Below, piece after piece: positions 26,152 through 35,372 of a DNA stretch of 64,000 nt. Source of the stretch: Prevotella melaninogenica (GTDB lineage Bacteria; Bacteroidota; Bacteroidia; Bacteroidales; Bacteroidaceae); contig NZ_CP072348.1 of NCBI RefSeq assembly GCF_018127925.1, positions 565,501 to 629,500 of the forward strand. Reading direction: 5' to 3'. Each line of letters starts with the position of its first letter. The stretch's first letter is position 1. Below the pieces are notes generated by a model, which was not told the origin of the DNA, did no database searches, and saw only the letters and a program-made list of their open reading frames with translations. A program made the translations under genes and the position numbers.

Positions 26152-28020
26152 ATGATAGTTTGCATTGCAGAGAAACCCAGTGTTGCTAAAGATATAGCTC
26201 GAATCCTTGGTGCCAACAAGGCTTGTAACGGCTATATGGAGGGCAATAATTACCAGGTAACATGGACCTTCGGCCACCTTTGTGAGTTGAAGGAACCTAA
26301 TGATTATTTTACGAACTGGAAATATTGGAGTCTTGCTGCATTGCCAATGATACCTCCACGCTTTGGTATTAAGCTCATTGAGGATGAAGGTATCAAGAAG
26401 CAGTTTGCTGTTATTGAGCAGCTTTACCAGTCGGCAGAGATGATTATCAACTGTGGTGACGCTGGTCAGGAAGGTGAACTAATTCAGCGTTGGGTAATGC
26501 AAAAAGCAGGTGTAAAGTGTCCTGTGAAGCGTCTTTGGATATCTTCGATGACGGATGAAGCTATTCGCGAGGGGTTTGCCAACTTAAAGGAACAAGAGCA
26601 GTATCAGCCACTTTACCTCGCAGGATTGTCTCGCGCGATAGGTGACTGGCTATTAGGAATGAATGCTACACGCCTTTATACATTAAAGTATGGTAACAAT
26701 AGTTATGGCAGAGGTCAGGTTCTGTCAATTGGTCGAGTACAGACACCAACCTTGGCACTCATCGTACAGCGACAGAAAGAGATAGATAACTTTAAGCCAG
26801 AGCCTTATTGGGTATTAGCTACAGTGTATCGTGATACGCAGTTTACGGCAACAAAGGGTAAATTCACCTCTAAAGAAGAAGGAGAAAAAGCCTTCTCTAC
26901 GATTGAAGGAAAGCCTTTTACGATTACAAGTGTGGCAAAAAAGAAAGGGGCAGAACAGCCTAAGCAGCTTTATGATCTCACCTCTCTGCAGGTAGATTGT
27001 AACCGTAAGTTTGGATTCTCTGCTGAGATGACACTCAATACGATTCAAACTCTCTACGAACGTAAGCTTACAACTTATCCGCGTGTTGACACACAGTTCC
27101 TCTCTGATGATATTTATCCGAAGTGTCCACAGATAATGAACGGACTCTTTCAGACTACCTTTGCGGGTAAAAAGCCTTATGCCGATATTGTAAAGACGTT
27201 GGGTGGCAAGCCATTGCCTAAGACAAAACGCGTCTTTGATTCCTCAAAGGTGACAGATCACCATGCCATTATTCCGACTGGTGTACTACCACAAGGACTG
27301 ACAGATGCTGAGCAAAAGGTGTATGACCTCATTGCTCGTCGTTTTATCGCTGCTTTCTATCCTGATTGTAAATTCTCTACGACAACAGTATTGGGCAAGG
27401 TAGACGAGATAGAGTTTAAGGTTTCTGGCAAAGAAATATTGGATTTGGGTTGGAGAGTTTGCACTGATACCCCTGCAGGCTCCTCCTCTACCCCATCAGA
27501 TGACAGCCAAGAAGGAACCGCAACAGCCTCCCCTCTACTTCCTACCTTTAAGAAAGGGGAATCAGGACCACACACCCCTACCCTTACTGAAAAGCAAACA
27601 ACCCCTCCAAAACATTACACTGAGGCCTCTTTGCTTCGTGCAATGGAAACAGCTGGTAAGTTTGTTGAAGACGAAACCCTGCGTGCTGCTATGAAGGAGA
27701 ATGGTATCGGGCGCCCTTCATCACGTGCAGGAATTATTGAAACGCTCTTTAAACGCCATTATATTCGTCGTAAAAGAAAGAACATAGAAGCTACTGATAC
27801 AGGTATTGCACTGATTGATACGATTCACGAGAAACTTCTTACATCAGCCGAATTGACGGGTATCTGGGAAAAGAAACTTCGTGATATTGAAGCAAAGAAG
27901 TATGATGCTTCTCAATTTATTAATGAGTTAAAAGAGCAGCTTACTAACATAGTCAACGACGTGTTAGCTGACAATTCTTCACGAAAAATTGGTGAAGTAG
28001 AAGGTAATAAAGAAAAGTAA
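26152..28020 (+). CDS. topB: DNA topoisomerase III (type IA)
   Basis: 622 residues. It relaxes and decatenates DNA by single-strand passage. The Toprim domain (1-145) has E7 in AEKPS and D103/E107 in CGDAGQEGE. The active-site tyrosine is Y309 in TTYPRVDTQ. The C-terminal core includes KHYTEASLLRAMETAGK and GIGRPSSRAGII. No C-terminal zinc fingers are present. An odd Ser/Thr/Pro-rich linker (about 443-488) encoded by C-rich DNA sits just before the conserved PPKHYTEA segment and resembles a translated intergenic repeat. Has its own promoter. Confidence 0.92.
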   Translation: MIVCIAEKPSVAKDIARILGANKACNGYMEGNNYQVTWTFGHLCELKEPNDYFTNWKYWSLAALPMIPPRFGIKLIEDEGIKKQFAVIEQLYQSAEMIINCGDAGQEGELIQRWVMQKAGVKCPVKRLWISSMTDEAIREGFANLKEQEQYQPLYLAGLSRAIGDWLLGMNATRLYTLKYGNNSYGRGQVLSIGRVQTPTLALIVQRQKEIDNFKPEPYWVLATVYRDTQFTATKGKFTSKEEGEKAFSTIEGKPFTITSVAKKKGAEQPKQLYDLTSLQVDCNRKFGFSAEMTLNTIQTLYERKLTTYPRVDTQFLSDDIYPKCPQIMNGLFQTTFAGKKPYADIVKTLGGKPLPKTKRVFDSSKVTDHHAIIPTGVLPQGLTDAEQKVYDLIARRFIAAFYPDCKFSTTTVLGKVDEIEFKVSGKEILDLGWRVCTDTPAGSSSTPSDDSQEGTATASPLLPTFKKGESGPHTPTLTEKQTTPPKHYTEASLLRAMETAGKFVEDETLRAAMKENGIGRPSSRAGIIETLFKRHYIRRKRKNIEATDTGIALIDTIHEKLLTSAELTGIWEKKLRDIEAKKYDASQFINELKEQLTNIVNDVLADNSSRKIGEVEGNKEK

Positions 28021-28057
28021 AAATGATAATCTTTCATTTTTCTGCAATCAACGGTAT

Positions 28058-28303
28058 CTAAATAAAATAGAATAAGTAAAGAGCTGGCAGACTTGTAATC
28101 ATACCTTCAATTAGACTTACCCACCATTTGTCTTCAAATATGACTGCAAATGAGGCAGATGAAAGTATGATAGATGGTACGTATATTACCAAGTTTAGAT
28201 ATGAAAAATAGCTTTGCGTTATGGCAGTTATGAAAAGAATCAAAATGGATATACATAAGAAAATGGCAATCCATACCGTATAAATTAATAATCTCTGTTT
28301 CAT
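28058..28303 (-). CDS. Small membrane protein, 81 residues
   Basis: Three predicted membrane helices (WIAIFLCISILILFITA, IYVPSIILSSASFAVIF, a C-terminal SLPALYLFYFI). I start it at ATG 28303, 20 bp after the stop of the upstream lipoprotein; the longer frame from 28345 begins with TTG and overlaps that gene. No family recognised. Probably co-transcribed with the lipoprotein. Confidence 0.55.
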   Translation of the reverse strand: MKQRLLIYTVWIAIFLCISILILFITAITQSYFSYLNLVIYVPSIILSSASFAVIFEDKWWVSLIEGMITSLPALYLFYFI

Positions 28304-28323
28304 TTTTCTTTTATCTATGTTAT

Positions 28324-28779
28324 TTACATCCTCTTTACATACCAATCATTGCCAATATATTCATATTCTTGCTTATGCAAATCGAAAAGGTATAATTTGT
28401 CATGATAGTCTTTATTTATTTTTATATAGTCAATGCCATTAGAAATAACTCTTATTATCTTCCCATGATCTATGCGACAATACGATAAATTTAATTTCTT
28501 GTAAGCCTTGAAAAACTTAATTATCTTGTTATCCTGTAAGGGATAGTTCTTTGGCTTTTTAGTTATTCTTAGATGATTATCTACAAACACAAGACCACTC
28601 CCCTTTTCCCTAAATAGTTCAAAAACAGTCACGTCAATATCTCTATTATAGATTAAGACACCATCTAATTGATTAAAATCATAGTTTATTATTTGACTAC
28701 TATAGTTTACTTCGGAAGAACAACCACCGAAGATAAATAGAGTAATCAATAAAACAAATATCTTTATCTTCAAATTCAT
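28324..28779 (-). CDS. Hypothetical lipoprotein, 151 residues
   Basis: A signal peptide with lipobox F-G-G-C (Cys at 20) followed by SSEVN. The rest is a soluble, Lys/Asp-rich domain of unknown family, rich in short beta-strand patterns. The codon composition is more AT-rich than its neighbours, which may point to recent acquisition. It pairs with the small membrane protein downstream. Confidence 0.6.
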   Translation of the reverse strand: MNLKIKIFVLLITLFIFGGCSSEVNYSSQIINYDFNQLDGVLIYNRDIDVTVFELFREKGSGLVFVDNHLRITKKPKNYPLQDNKIIKFFKAYKKLNLSYCRIDHGKIIRVISNGIDYIKINKDYHDKLYLFDLHKQEYEYIGNDWYVKRM

Positions 28780-28936
28780 GCAGCTATTTTCTGCAAAGAT
28801 ATAAAAGATATTCTCTAAATCGAAATTTGAACTTTACTTTTTTTATTCCATTTTGATTGATACGATACAAAACTACTATTTTGTAAAGATAATTCTAAAC
28901 ACGCAAAATAAAAGATGCCCAATAAGGGTTCTATTA

Positions 28937-29013
28937 AGGCTTAATTGACCGCTAACTAAGGCTTAATTGAAGCCTTAAAGGGCGTTAGTTAGAAGCTAAT
29001 TAAGCACCTTTTG
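28937..29013. repeat. 22-bp-period array, family B (locus 2)
   Basis: Units start at 28937, 28959, 28981 and 29003: two aggcttaattga... units (the second ending in a near-palindrome aaggctt-n5-aagcctt), then ggcgttagttagaagctaa..., then agcacctttt. Flanking AT-rich DNA (28780-28936, 29014-29223) holds no gene; the 29040-29060 part (ctgatagttgcaag) resembles the flank of other family B loci. Confidence 0.7.
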
Positions 29014-29223
29014 TATTCGGACTTTGTAATCTATTGATTAACTGATAGTTGCAAGTGTCATTTTTAGTGGTCGTTTTTTGACTCTAAAAGTACTTTTTAC
29101 AGAAATATTTGTAAACATATTTCAAGCGCCTAAATTGTCTGGTTTTTGTAAAAAAGTGAGGGTTATTATCTAATGAACAAGCTGAGTTGAAATGAAGTTT
29201 AGTACTTCTTTCTATAAGAAGAA

Positions 29224-29263
29224 GGGGTGAGAGAAGCTCATAAATAGATACTTCTCTCACCCC
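29224..29263 (-). terminator. Terminator of the cytochrome bd operon
   Basis: A perfect 13-bp stem ggggtgagagaag / cttctctcacccc with a 14-nt loop, about 40 bp after the cydB stop codon. Confidence 0.75.
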
Positions 29264-29300
29264 ATAGACTTTTATCTATATAGAACAGGAGGACTAAAAC

Positions 29301-30443
29301 TTAGTAAGCGTGGTCGTCCTCAGCAATTTCCTTACGGTCAATAGCCTTCTTGTCGATTGCACGCCAAGCATAAACAATGTATGCCAAAACGAATGGAACA
29401 AGGAAGCTAACATAGAACATAGCCTTCAATGTGAACTCGCTTGAAGAGCTATTCTGAAGTGTCAATGAACTCTGTGGATCGGCTGTTGATGGATAGTAAG
29501 CTGTGTTGTTCCATCCTGCAATGAGGAAGAGGACCAAAACAACCAATACCACACCAATACCTGCAGGCCAAATACCACGTACATACTCTGGCTTAAGAAC
29601 AGTCTTAACGATTCCGAAAAGCAAGAGAACAACACCTACAAGCAGAATGATAGCTAATGGCCACATTGCTAATAAGTTGTTCAAATACTTCATTGGCTCC
29701 ATAACGATTACACCAGCTTCATTTACTGCATAGCCCTCGCCTACCAATGTTACAATCAGGAAAGGCAAGAAGAACAGTAAGAAAAGAACAGTATTTACGA
29801 GCAGCTGCTTGCGAACACGTCCACGGATAATATCATCGTTCACATTATTATTAATATAGAGTGTGCCGAGGATACGTGCAAGGAATACTACTGAAATACC
29901 AAAGATAACTACCCAAGGATTGAGCAGTACGTCGAGTCCACGTGAACCATTTGCCCAATGAGAGATAACAGGCTGCATGAAGTCAGTAATGTTACCTTTC
30001 TCTACGATGAAGTTAGAACCTGTAAAGAAGGTTGCAACAGCTCCACCTAAGAGCAATGGACCAAGAATACCATTAATAATCAATCCTGTCTGGAAGGTAC
30101 GAACACCAAAGAGGTTACCTGCCTTGTTCTGGAATTCATAGCTAATAGCCTGAATGATAAATGTGAAGAGAATCAATACCCACACCCAGTAAGCACCACC
30201 AAAGCTGGTACTGTAGAACAATGGGAATGAAGCAAAGAATGCTCCACCAAATGTTACAAGTGTAGTAAAGGTGAACTCCCACTTACGACCTGTTGAATTA
30301 ATGAGCATGCGGCGCTCTTCTTCAGTCTTACCCAACTGGAAAATCATTGAGTTTGCACCCTGCACGAACAGCAGGAAGACAAGTAGTCCACCTAAAAGTG
30401 AGATGATGAACCACCAGTAGTGTTGCAGAAAATCGTATGTCAT
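29301..30443 (-). CDS. cydB: Cytochrome bd quinol oxidase subunit II
   Basis: 380 residues, inner membrane, about 8-9 helices. With CydA it forms the high-affinity quinol:O2 oxidase used by anaerobes to remove traces of oxygen and conserve energy. It has the family N-terminus (FLQHYWWFIISLLGGLLVFL, FVQGANSM) and conserved TTLVTFGGAFFASFPLFYSTSFGGAYWVW. The start overlaps the cydA stop by 4 bp (ATGA), so translation is coupled. Confidence 0.95.
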   Translation of the reverse strand: MTYDFLQHYWWFIISLLGGLLVFLLFVQGANSMIFQLGKTEEERRMLINSTGRKWEFTFTTLVTFGGAFFASFPLFYSTSFGGAYWVWVLILFTFIIQAISYEFQNKAGNLFGVRTFQTGLIINGILGPLLLGGAVATFFTGSNFIVEKGNITDFMQPVISHWANGSRGLDVLLNPWVVIFGISVVFLARILGTLYINNNVNDDIIRGRVRKQLLVNTVLFLLFFLPFLIVTLVGEGYAVNEAGVIVMEPMKYLNNLLAMWPLAIILLVGVVLLLFGIVKTVLKPEYVRGIWPAGIGVVLVVLVLFLIAGWNNTAYYPSTADPQSSLTLQNSSSSEFTLKAMFYVSFLVPFVLAYIVYAWRAIDKKAIDRKEIAEDDHAY

Positions 30444-31975
30444 AGTTCTGGTCCTTTCTTAATTTGCTTACACATAATACTAACTTCAACTGTCAACATT
30501 GCAGTAAAGAGAACAAGGAAGAGGAAGAAGGTGAATGCGATACCTCCACTTGAGAGGTCGCTCACTGCTGCCCATGTTGGAAGCATATCCTGGATTGTCC
30601 ATGGCTGGCGGCCAAATTCGGCAACAAGCCATCCACACTCACTTGCAATAAAAGCTAATGGGATGAGTGCAATACCTACTCTCTGTAACCAGCGTGGACG
30701 AGTTATATCTTTCTTATAAACAATAAATAATATCACTGCAAAGATAAGGATGAAGAAACAGCCAAGGCCTACCATAATGCGGAATGACCAGAAATTAACA
30801 GGAATGAATGGTACAACCTGCTTAGCATCCTTAATATATCCATAGCCAAAGTACTTCATATCCTTTTCAAGAACTTTGAGATTAGACTCTTTGTTCTTTC
30901 CTGCACGATAGTCTTTAAGTGCTTGGATGGCATTACGGCCGCGTTCCTGCTTCTCCTTCAGCGATGGTTCCATTGTGCCGTCAGCCTTCTTATAACCACG
31001 GATGATATCCTTTACACCTGGGACATAACCATGTGCATCCTTTGTTGCAAGGATAGAAAGCATGTTAGGTACAGCTATTCGCATAGGAGGTTCAGACTGG
31101 TTCATGTAATCAGGCTGCTCAAATGGGTTCACCCAAGCAACTGCTGTCAAACTCTGATCAGTACCTCCTTCATAGAGAGCTTCCATGGCTGCAAGCTTCA
31201 TTGGCTGTGATTGCGCTACCATATAAGCAGAGTTGTGACCTGTAGAACCTGCTAAAAGAGAAGCTACAAGACCAACAGCAGCACCTACCTTAATACTCTC
31301 CTTTGCAAGCTCTATGTGACGCTTACGAAGCAGATACCAGCAACTTACACCAACTGTGAATGCTGCACCCAATATCCAAGAAGAAGTAATGGTATGTGTG
31401 AACTTGTCAATTGCAAATGGACTCAGTGCAACATCGAGGAATGAGGTCATCTCATTACGCATCGTATCAGGATTGAATGTACAACCGATAGGATACTGCA
31501 TCCACGCATTAGCCACGAGAATCCACCATGCTGAGAGCGTTGCTCCCAATCCAGTAAGCCATGTTGATGCAAGGTGGAAGCCCGCTGAAACCTTGTTCCA
31601 ACCGAAGAACATCACTGCAACAAATGTTGACTCCATAAAGAAAGCCAAGATTCCTTCGATGGCAAGTGGTGCACCAAAGATGTCACCAACGAACCAAGAA
31701 TAATTGCTCCAGTTTGTTCCAAACTCGAACTCAAGGATGATACCAGTAGCAACACCCATGGCAAAGTTAATACCAAATAATCGCTGCCAGAAGCGAGTTG
31801 CAGTACGCCAAAACTCCTTTCGGGTGCGATAATAACAAGTCTCCATGATTCCCATTACGACAGCTAAGCCCAGTGTCAAGGGAACGAAAAGCCAGTGATA
31901 GATGGCTGTCAGTGCAAACTGTGCACGTGACCAGTCAACAGTTCCTGGATCAATGGCTAAAAGTAGGTTTTCCAT
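30440..31975 (-). CDS. cydA: Cytochrome bd quinol oxidase subunit I
   Basis: 511 residues, inner membrane. It carries haems b558, b595 and d. It shows the N-terminal WSRAQFALTAIYHWLFVPLTLGL with the haem-ligand His (27), GVATGIILEFEFGTNWSNYSWFVGDIFGAPLAIEGI, and the C-terminal RQPWTIQDMLPT signature of the subunit. The extended quinol-loop region (about 280-360) has charged insertions. Operon order DUF4492-cydA-cydB. Confidence 0.96.
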   Translation of the reverse strand: MENLLLAIDPGTVDWSRAQFALTAIYHWLFVPLTLGLAVVMGIMETCYYRTRKEFWRTATRFWQRLFGINFAMGVATGIILEFEFGTNWSNYSWFVGDIFGAPLAIEGILAFFMESTFVAVMFFGWNKVSAGFHLASTWLTGLGATLSAWWILVANAWMQYPIGCTFNPDTMRNEMTSFLDVALSPFAIDKFTHTITSSWILGAAFTVGVSCWYLLRKRHIELAKESIKVGAAVGLVASLLAGSTGHNSAYMVAQSQPMKLAAMEALYEGGTDQSLTAVAWVNPFEQPDYMNQSEPPMRIAVPNMLSILATKDAHGYVPGVKDIIRGYKKADGTMEPSLKEKQERGRNAIQALKDYRAGKNKESNLKVLEKDMKYFGYGYIKDAKQVVPFIPVNFWSFRIMVGLGCFFILIFAVILFIVYKKDITRPRWLQRVGIALIPLAFIASECGWLVAEFGRQPWTIQDMLPTWAAVSDLSSGGIAFTFFLFLVLFTAMLTVEVSIMCKQIKKGPEL

Positions 31976-32054
31976 TGTTTGTTGTTATTTATTAAAATGT
32001 TATGAATTGAATATATTGCTAACGGTAATAAATGATGATAATAATTGAAGTTCG

Positions 32055-32270
32055 TTATCTTTTCATCAGCTGTTGCTCAATGAATTCGCCCTCTTTTCCT
32101 TTTTCCGCATTCGCTTTTAGAAAGTTTGGAAAGAAGAAAATCTTTAACACAAGGAACATAATAGCCAACTTAACTATTATCACTGTCCAAAGTGTTTTAC
32201 CCAATGTCATGTGCCGAAACCCGTCATAATAGAGGTCAAACGCACGATAAAAGAAATTGTTTTTGTTCAC
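32055..32270 (-). CDS. DUF4492 small membrane protein of the cyd operon
   Basis: 71 residues with one membrane helix (LWTVIIVKLAIMFLVLKIFFF) after an amphipathic start containing DLYYDGFRHMTLGKTLW. It lies 79 bp upstream of cydA behind the shared promoter. DUF4492 genes are known to precede cydA in Bacteroidota. A role as a small accessory subunit, like CydX in other bacteria, is inference. Confidence 0.85.
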   Translation of the reverse strand: MNKNNFFYRAFDLYYDGFRHMTLGKTLWTVIIVKLAIMFLVLKIFFFPNFLKANAEKGKEGEFIEQQLMKR

Positions 32271-32315
32271 TGTATGAAATGTTTTCGTACTTGTATTTTA
32301 TACAAACCTATCTTG

Positions 32316-32323
32316 CAAAGTTA
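32316..32323 (-). promoter_or_regulatory. -7 box for the cytochrome bd operon
   Basis: On the minus strand TAACTTTG followed by CAAG, 45 bp before the DUF4492 ATG. Confidence 0.6.
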
Positions 32324-32405
32324 AACATTTATTTCCAAAGTTGTTCTATATTTCCCTAAAAATAGGCATATTTTTGTATTTTAATGATTATCAGCCTACC
32401 TTTCC

Positions 32406-32435
32406 TTGTTAATCAATATAAAAAAGCTACTTTTG
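32406..32435 (+). promoter_or_regulatory. Promoter for the TolC-HlyD-permease operon
   Basis: TTG at 32406-32408 and TACTTTTG at 32428-32435, 19 bp apart, 28 bp before the ATG. Confidence 0.65.
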
Positions 32436-32463
32436 CAAAAGATATTTTTAGAGGCATTTAACA

Positions 32464-33969
32464 ATGAAAAAGTTATTCACCATAGCAATGTTATTGGGTG
32501 TCACCTTGGGCATTCATGCACAGGAAGTGTACTCTCTGCAGAAGTGTCGTGAGCTGGCTTTACAAAACAATCGTCAGTTAAAGGTTTCGCGTATGACAGT
32601 AGATGTGGCAGAAAACACACGTAAGGCAGCTAAGACTAAATACCTGCCACGTATTGATGCACTCGCTGGTTATCAACACTTTTCACGAGAGATTTCACTT
32701 CTCAGTGACGACCAGAAGAATGCATTTAGCAATCTTGGAACAAATACCTTTGGGCAGTTAGGTGGTCAGATCGGACAGAACTTGACCTCTTTAGCACAAC
32801 AAGGTATCCTCAGTCCACAGATGGCTCAGCAACTTGGTCAGCTCTTTAGCAATGTTGCGACACCACTCACTCAGGTAGGAAACAATATTGGACAAAGTAT
32901 CAATGACGCATTTCGTTCAAACACAAAGAACGTCTATGCCGGTGGTATTGTTGTCAATCAACCTATTTATATGGGAGGTGCTATCAAGGCAGCTAACGAT
33001 ATGGCAGCTATTGGTGAGCAGGTTGCACAAAACAATATCAGCCTTAAACGACAGTTAGTCCTCTATGGAGTTGATAATGCGTATTGGCTTGCTATCTCCT
33101 TAAAGAAGAAAGAAGCGTTAGCAACTCGCTATCGTGATTTAGCTCAAAAGCTCAATGAGGATGTTAAGAAGATGATACGCGAGGGTGTAGCTACTCGAGC
33201 TGATGGATTGAAGGTTGAGGTAGCTGTTAATACAGCTGACATGCAAATTGCTCGTATTCAAAGTGGTGTATCATTGGCTAAGATGGCATTGTGCGAACTT
33301 TGTGGTCTTGATTTGAATGGTAATATACCTCTGTCTGATGAAGGTAATGCCGACCTCCCTCCTACTCCATCAACGCAGTTTGACAACTATACTGTCTCTT
33401 CTTCAGATACAACAGGGCTTAACGAAACTCGTCCAGAGCTACGCCTCTTACAGAATGCTGTTGATATGAGCATACAGAACACCAAACTTATTCGTTCGCT
33501 TAATATGCCTCATGTACTTCTTACAGCTGGTTATTCCGTGTCTAATCCGAATCTCTTTAATGGTTTTCAGAAGCGTTTTACAGATTTATGGAACATAGGA
33601 ATAACAGTCCAAGTACCAGTATGGACTTGGGGAGAAAACAAATATAAGGTACGTGCAAGCAAGACCGCTACGACTATAGCACAGTTAGAAAAGGAAGATA
33701 TACGTAAGAAAATAGACTTAGAGATAGAGCAAAATAGACTCCGTCTTAAGGATGCTAACAAGCAACTTGCTACATCTCATAAGAATATGGCTGCAGCAGA
33801 AGAGAATCTACGTTGTGCAAATGTAGGCTTTAAGGAGGGCGTTATGACGGTTACAGAAGTCATGGCTGCTCAGACTGCTTGGCAGACTTCACGCATGGCA
33901 ATCATTGATGCTGAAATTAGTGTCAAGTTAGCACAGACTGGATTACAAAAGGCTCTTGGCGGTTTATAA
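32464..33969 (+). CDS. TolC-family outer-membrane efflux protein
   Basis: 501 residues with a signal peptide (MKKLFTIAMLLGVTLGIHA, cut before Q). It belongs to the trimeric outer-membrane channel family that forms the exit duct of tripartite pumps. Two repeated helical hairpins are visible as long Ala/Gln/Glu-rich stretches (about 25-70, 180-260, 290-330, 400-490), with GGIVVNQPIYMGGAIKAAND and TVQVPVWTWGENKYKVRAS at the strand turns. First gene of a four-gene export operon. Confidence 0.9.
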   Translation: MKKLFTIAMLLGVTLGIHAQEVYSLQKCRELALQNNRQLKVSRMTVDVAENTRKAAKTKYLPRIDALAGYQHFSREISLLSDDQKNAFSNLGTNTFGQLGGQIGQNLTSLAQQGILSPQMAQQLGQLFSNVATPLTQVGNNIGQSINDAFRSNTKNVYAGGIVVNQPIYMGGAIKAANDMAAIGEQVAQNNISLKRQLVLYGVDNAYWLAISLKKKEALATRYRDLAQKLNEDVKKMIREGVATRADGLKVEVAVNTADMQIARIQSGVSLAKMALCELCGLDLNGNIPLSDEGNADLPPTPSTQFDNYTVSSSDTTGLNETRPELRLLQNAVDMSIQNTKLIRSLNMPHVLLTAGYSVSNPNLFNGFQKRFTDLWNIGITVQVPVWTWGENKYKVRASKTATTIAQLEKEDIRKKIDLEIEQNRLRLKDANKQLATSHKNMAAAEENLRCANVGFKEGVMTVTEVMAAQTAWQTSRMAIIDAEISVKLAQTGLQKALGGL

Positions 33970-34089
33970 TACAAGTTTGAACTTTGATACTTGCGTTTCA
34001 TGGAGTATTAGAAAGTCACCAACTCATATCTTAAAGGTTCATATTGCAAGAATAAAATACTTAACATATAAAAATCAAACCTCAAAAAT

Positions 34090-35076
34090 ATGTCAGCAAA
34101 ATCACAACATAACAACATTCTATTAGCCGTGTTGGGCTTTGTTTCGGTTGTAGTTATTGTAGCCGTTATTGGTTATTTCACCATTGACCGCACAGAAGAG
34201 ACCATACAAGGAGAAGTAGAAGTAAGTGAATACCGTGTTGCTTGTAAGTACCCTGGTCGTATCACAGATATTAAGGTGAAGGAAGGTGACTTTGTTCATA
34301 AGGGAGATGTCCTTGCAACATTAGCTATCCCTGAAGCAAGTACACAAGAGAAAGTGGCTGAAGCTGCGGCTGGTGCAACAGATGCTTTGAGTGCTTTAGC
34401 AGAAGGTCCTACACGTCGTGAGACTGTTGAAAGTGCTTATCAAATTTATCAGCAGGCTATTGCAGCAAATGATATTGCCGAAAAGACTTATGGCCGTATG
34501 CAGCGACTCTATGATGAAGGAGTGATGAGTGCACAGAAACGTGATGAGGCTATGGCAGCATACGAAGCAACAAAGGCTGGTGTACAAGTTGCTAAATCAC
34601 AGTGGGAACTTGCTAAGAATGGTGCCCAGCGTGAGACAAAAGAGGCTGCAAGAAAGCAAGCTCAGGCTGCTCGTTCTGCAGTTGATGTTGTTCGTTCAGT
34701 CTTGAAAGAAACCGTACAGCATGCAACAGCAGACGGAGAGGTTGAAACAATCTATCCAAAGGTTGGCGAACTTGTCGGCTTAGGTAGTCCGATTATGAGT
34801 ATCTCAATGGTTGATGATATATGGGGAACCTTTAATGTTCGAGAGGATCAACTCAAGGATATGAAGGTTGGAACAGTATTGAAAGCGTATGCTCCTGCTC
34901 TTGATAAGGACATCGAATTGCGTGTAACTTCCTTAAAGGATAAAGGTTCTTACGCAGTATGGAAGGCCACTAAGACCAATGGACAGTATGATTTAAAGAC
35001 ATTCCAAGTTAAGGCAAAACCAACAAAGAAGGTTGAAGGTTTAAAGCCTGGTATGTCGTTGATACTAAAGAAGTAG
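34090..35076 (+). CDS. HlyD-family periplasmic adaptor (membrane fusion protein)
   Basis: 328 residues: a short cytoplasmic tail, one membrane anchor (LLAVLGFVSVVVIVAVIGYF), then a lipoyl-like half (GRITDIKVKEGDFVHKGDVLATL), a long helical hairpin (about 90-215) and the second lipoyl half (ATADGEVETIYPKVGELVGLGSPI). It links the inner-membrane permeases to the TolC protein. It resembles YbhG/EmrA-type adaptors. It lies 120 bp after the TolC gene. Confidence 0.9.
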   Translation: MSAKSQHNNILLAVLGFVSVVVIVAVIGYFTIDRTEETIQGEVEVSEYRVACKYPGRITDIKVKEGDFVHKGDVLATLAIPEASTQEKVAEAAAGATDALSALAEGPTRRETVESAYQIYQQAIAANDIAEKTYGRMQRLYDEGVMSAQKRDEAMAAYEATKAGVQVAKSQWELAKNGAQRETKEAARKQAQAARSAVDVVRSVLKETVQHATADGEVETIYPKVGELVGLGSPIMSISMVDDIWGTFNVREDQLKDMKVGTVLKAYAPALDKDIELRVTSLKDKGSYAVWKATKTNGQYDLKTFQVKAKPTKKVEGLKPGMSLILKK

Positions 35077-35088
35077 GACCTCCCCCAG

Positions 35089-35111
35089 CCCCTCCAAAGG
35101 AGGGGAGTTGC
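35089..35111 (+). terminator. GC-rich hairpin after the adaptor gene
   Basis: cccctcc AAA ggagggg directly after the stop codon. Only a weak T stretch follows, so termination may be partial. Similar cccctcc/ggagggg stems occur at 60744 and, degraded, inside topB. Confidence 0.5.
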
Positions 35112-35158
35112 CTAACGGGATGTTAGTTCTCTAATAATGGCAAAAGCAAAACTCTTTT

Positions 35159-35240
35159 AGCACCTTCCATAGATGTGCTGATGGTAAACACATGTGGTGC
35201 TGATGGCTAACACCAATGGTGCTAAGGCTTAACACTAAAG
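35159..35240. repeat. 22-bp-period palindromic array, family A (locus 2)
   Basis: Units start at 35165, 35187, 35209 and 35231 (ttccatagatgtgctgatgg..., aacacatgtggtgctgatgg..., aacaccaatggtgctaaggc..., aacactaaag). They run in the opposite orientation to the units at 41335 and 46254. The array sits inside an operon, between the adaptor and first permease genes. Confidence 0.7.
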
Positions 35241-35372
35241 ACAGAGGGGCTTGCTTTACTAATAAGCTATTAAAAATTCATTATTTAAAGACCATCTAAC
35301 AAAGACATTTAAAGGCAGTTTTCCTCACATAATATCCTTTTATAGAGGGAGTTGAGGAGACTTTTAATCATA

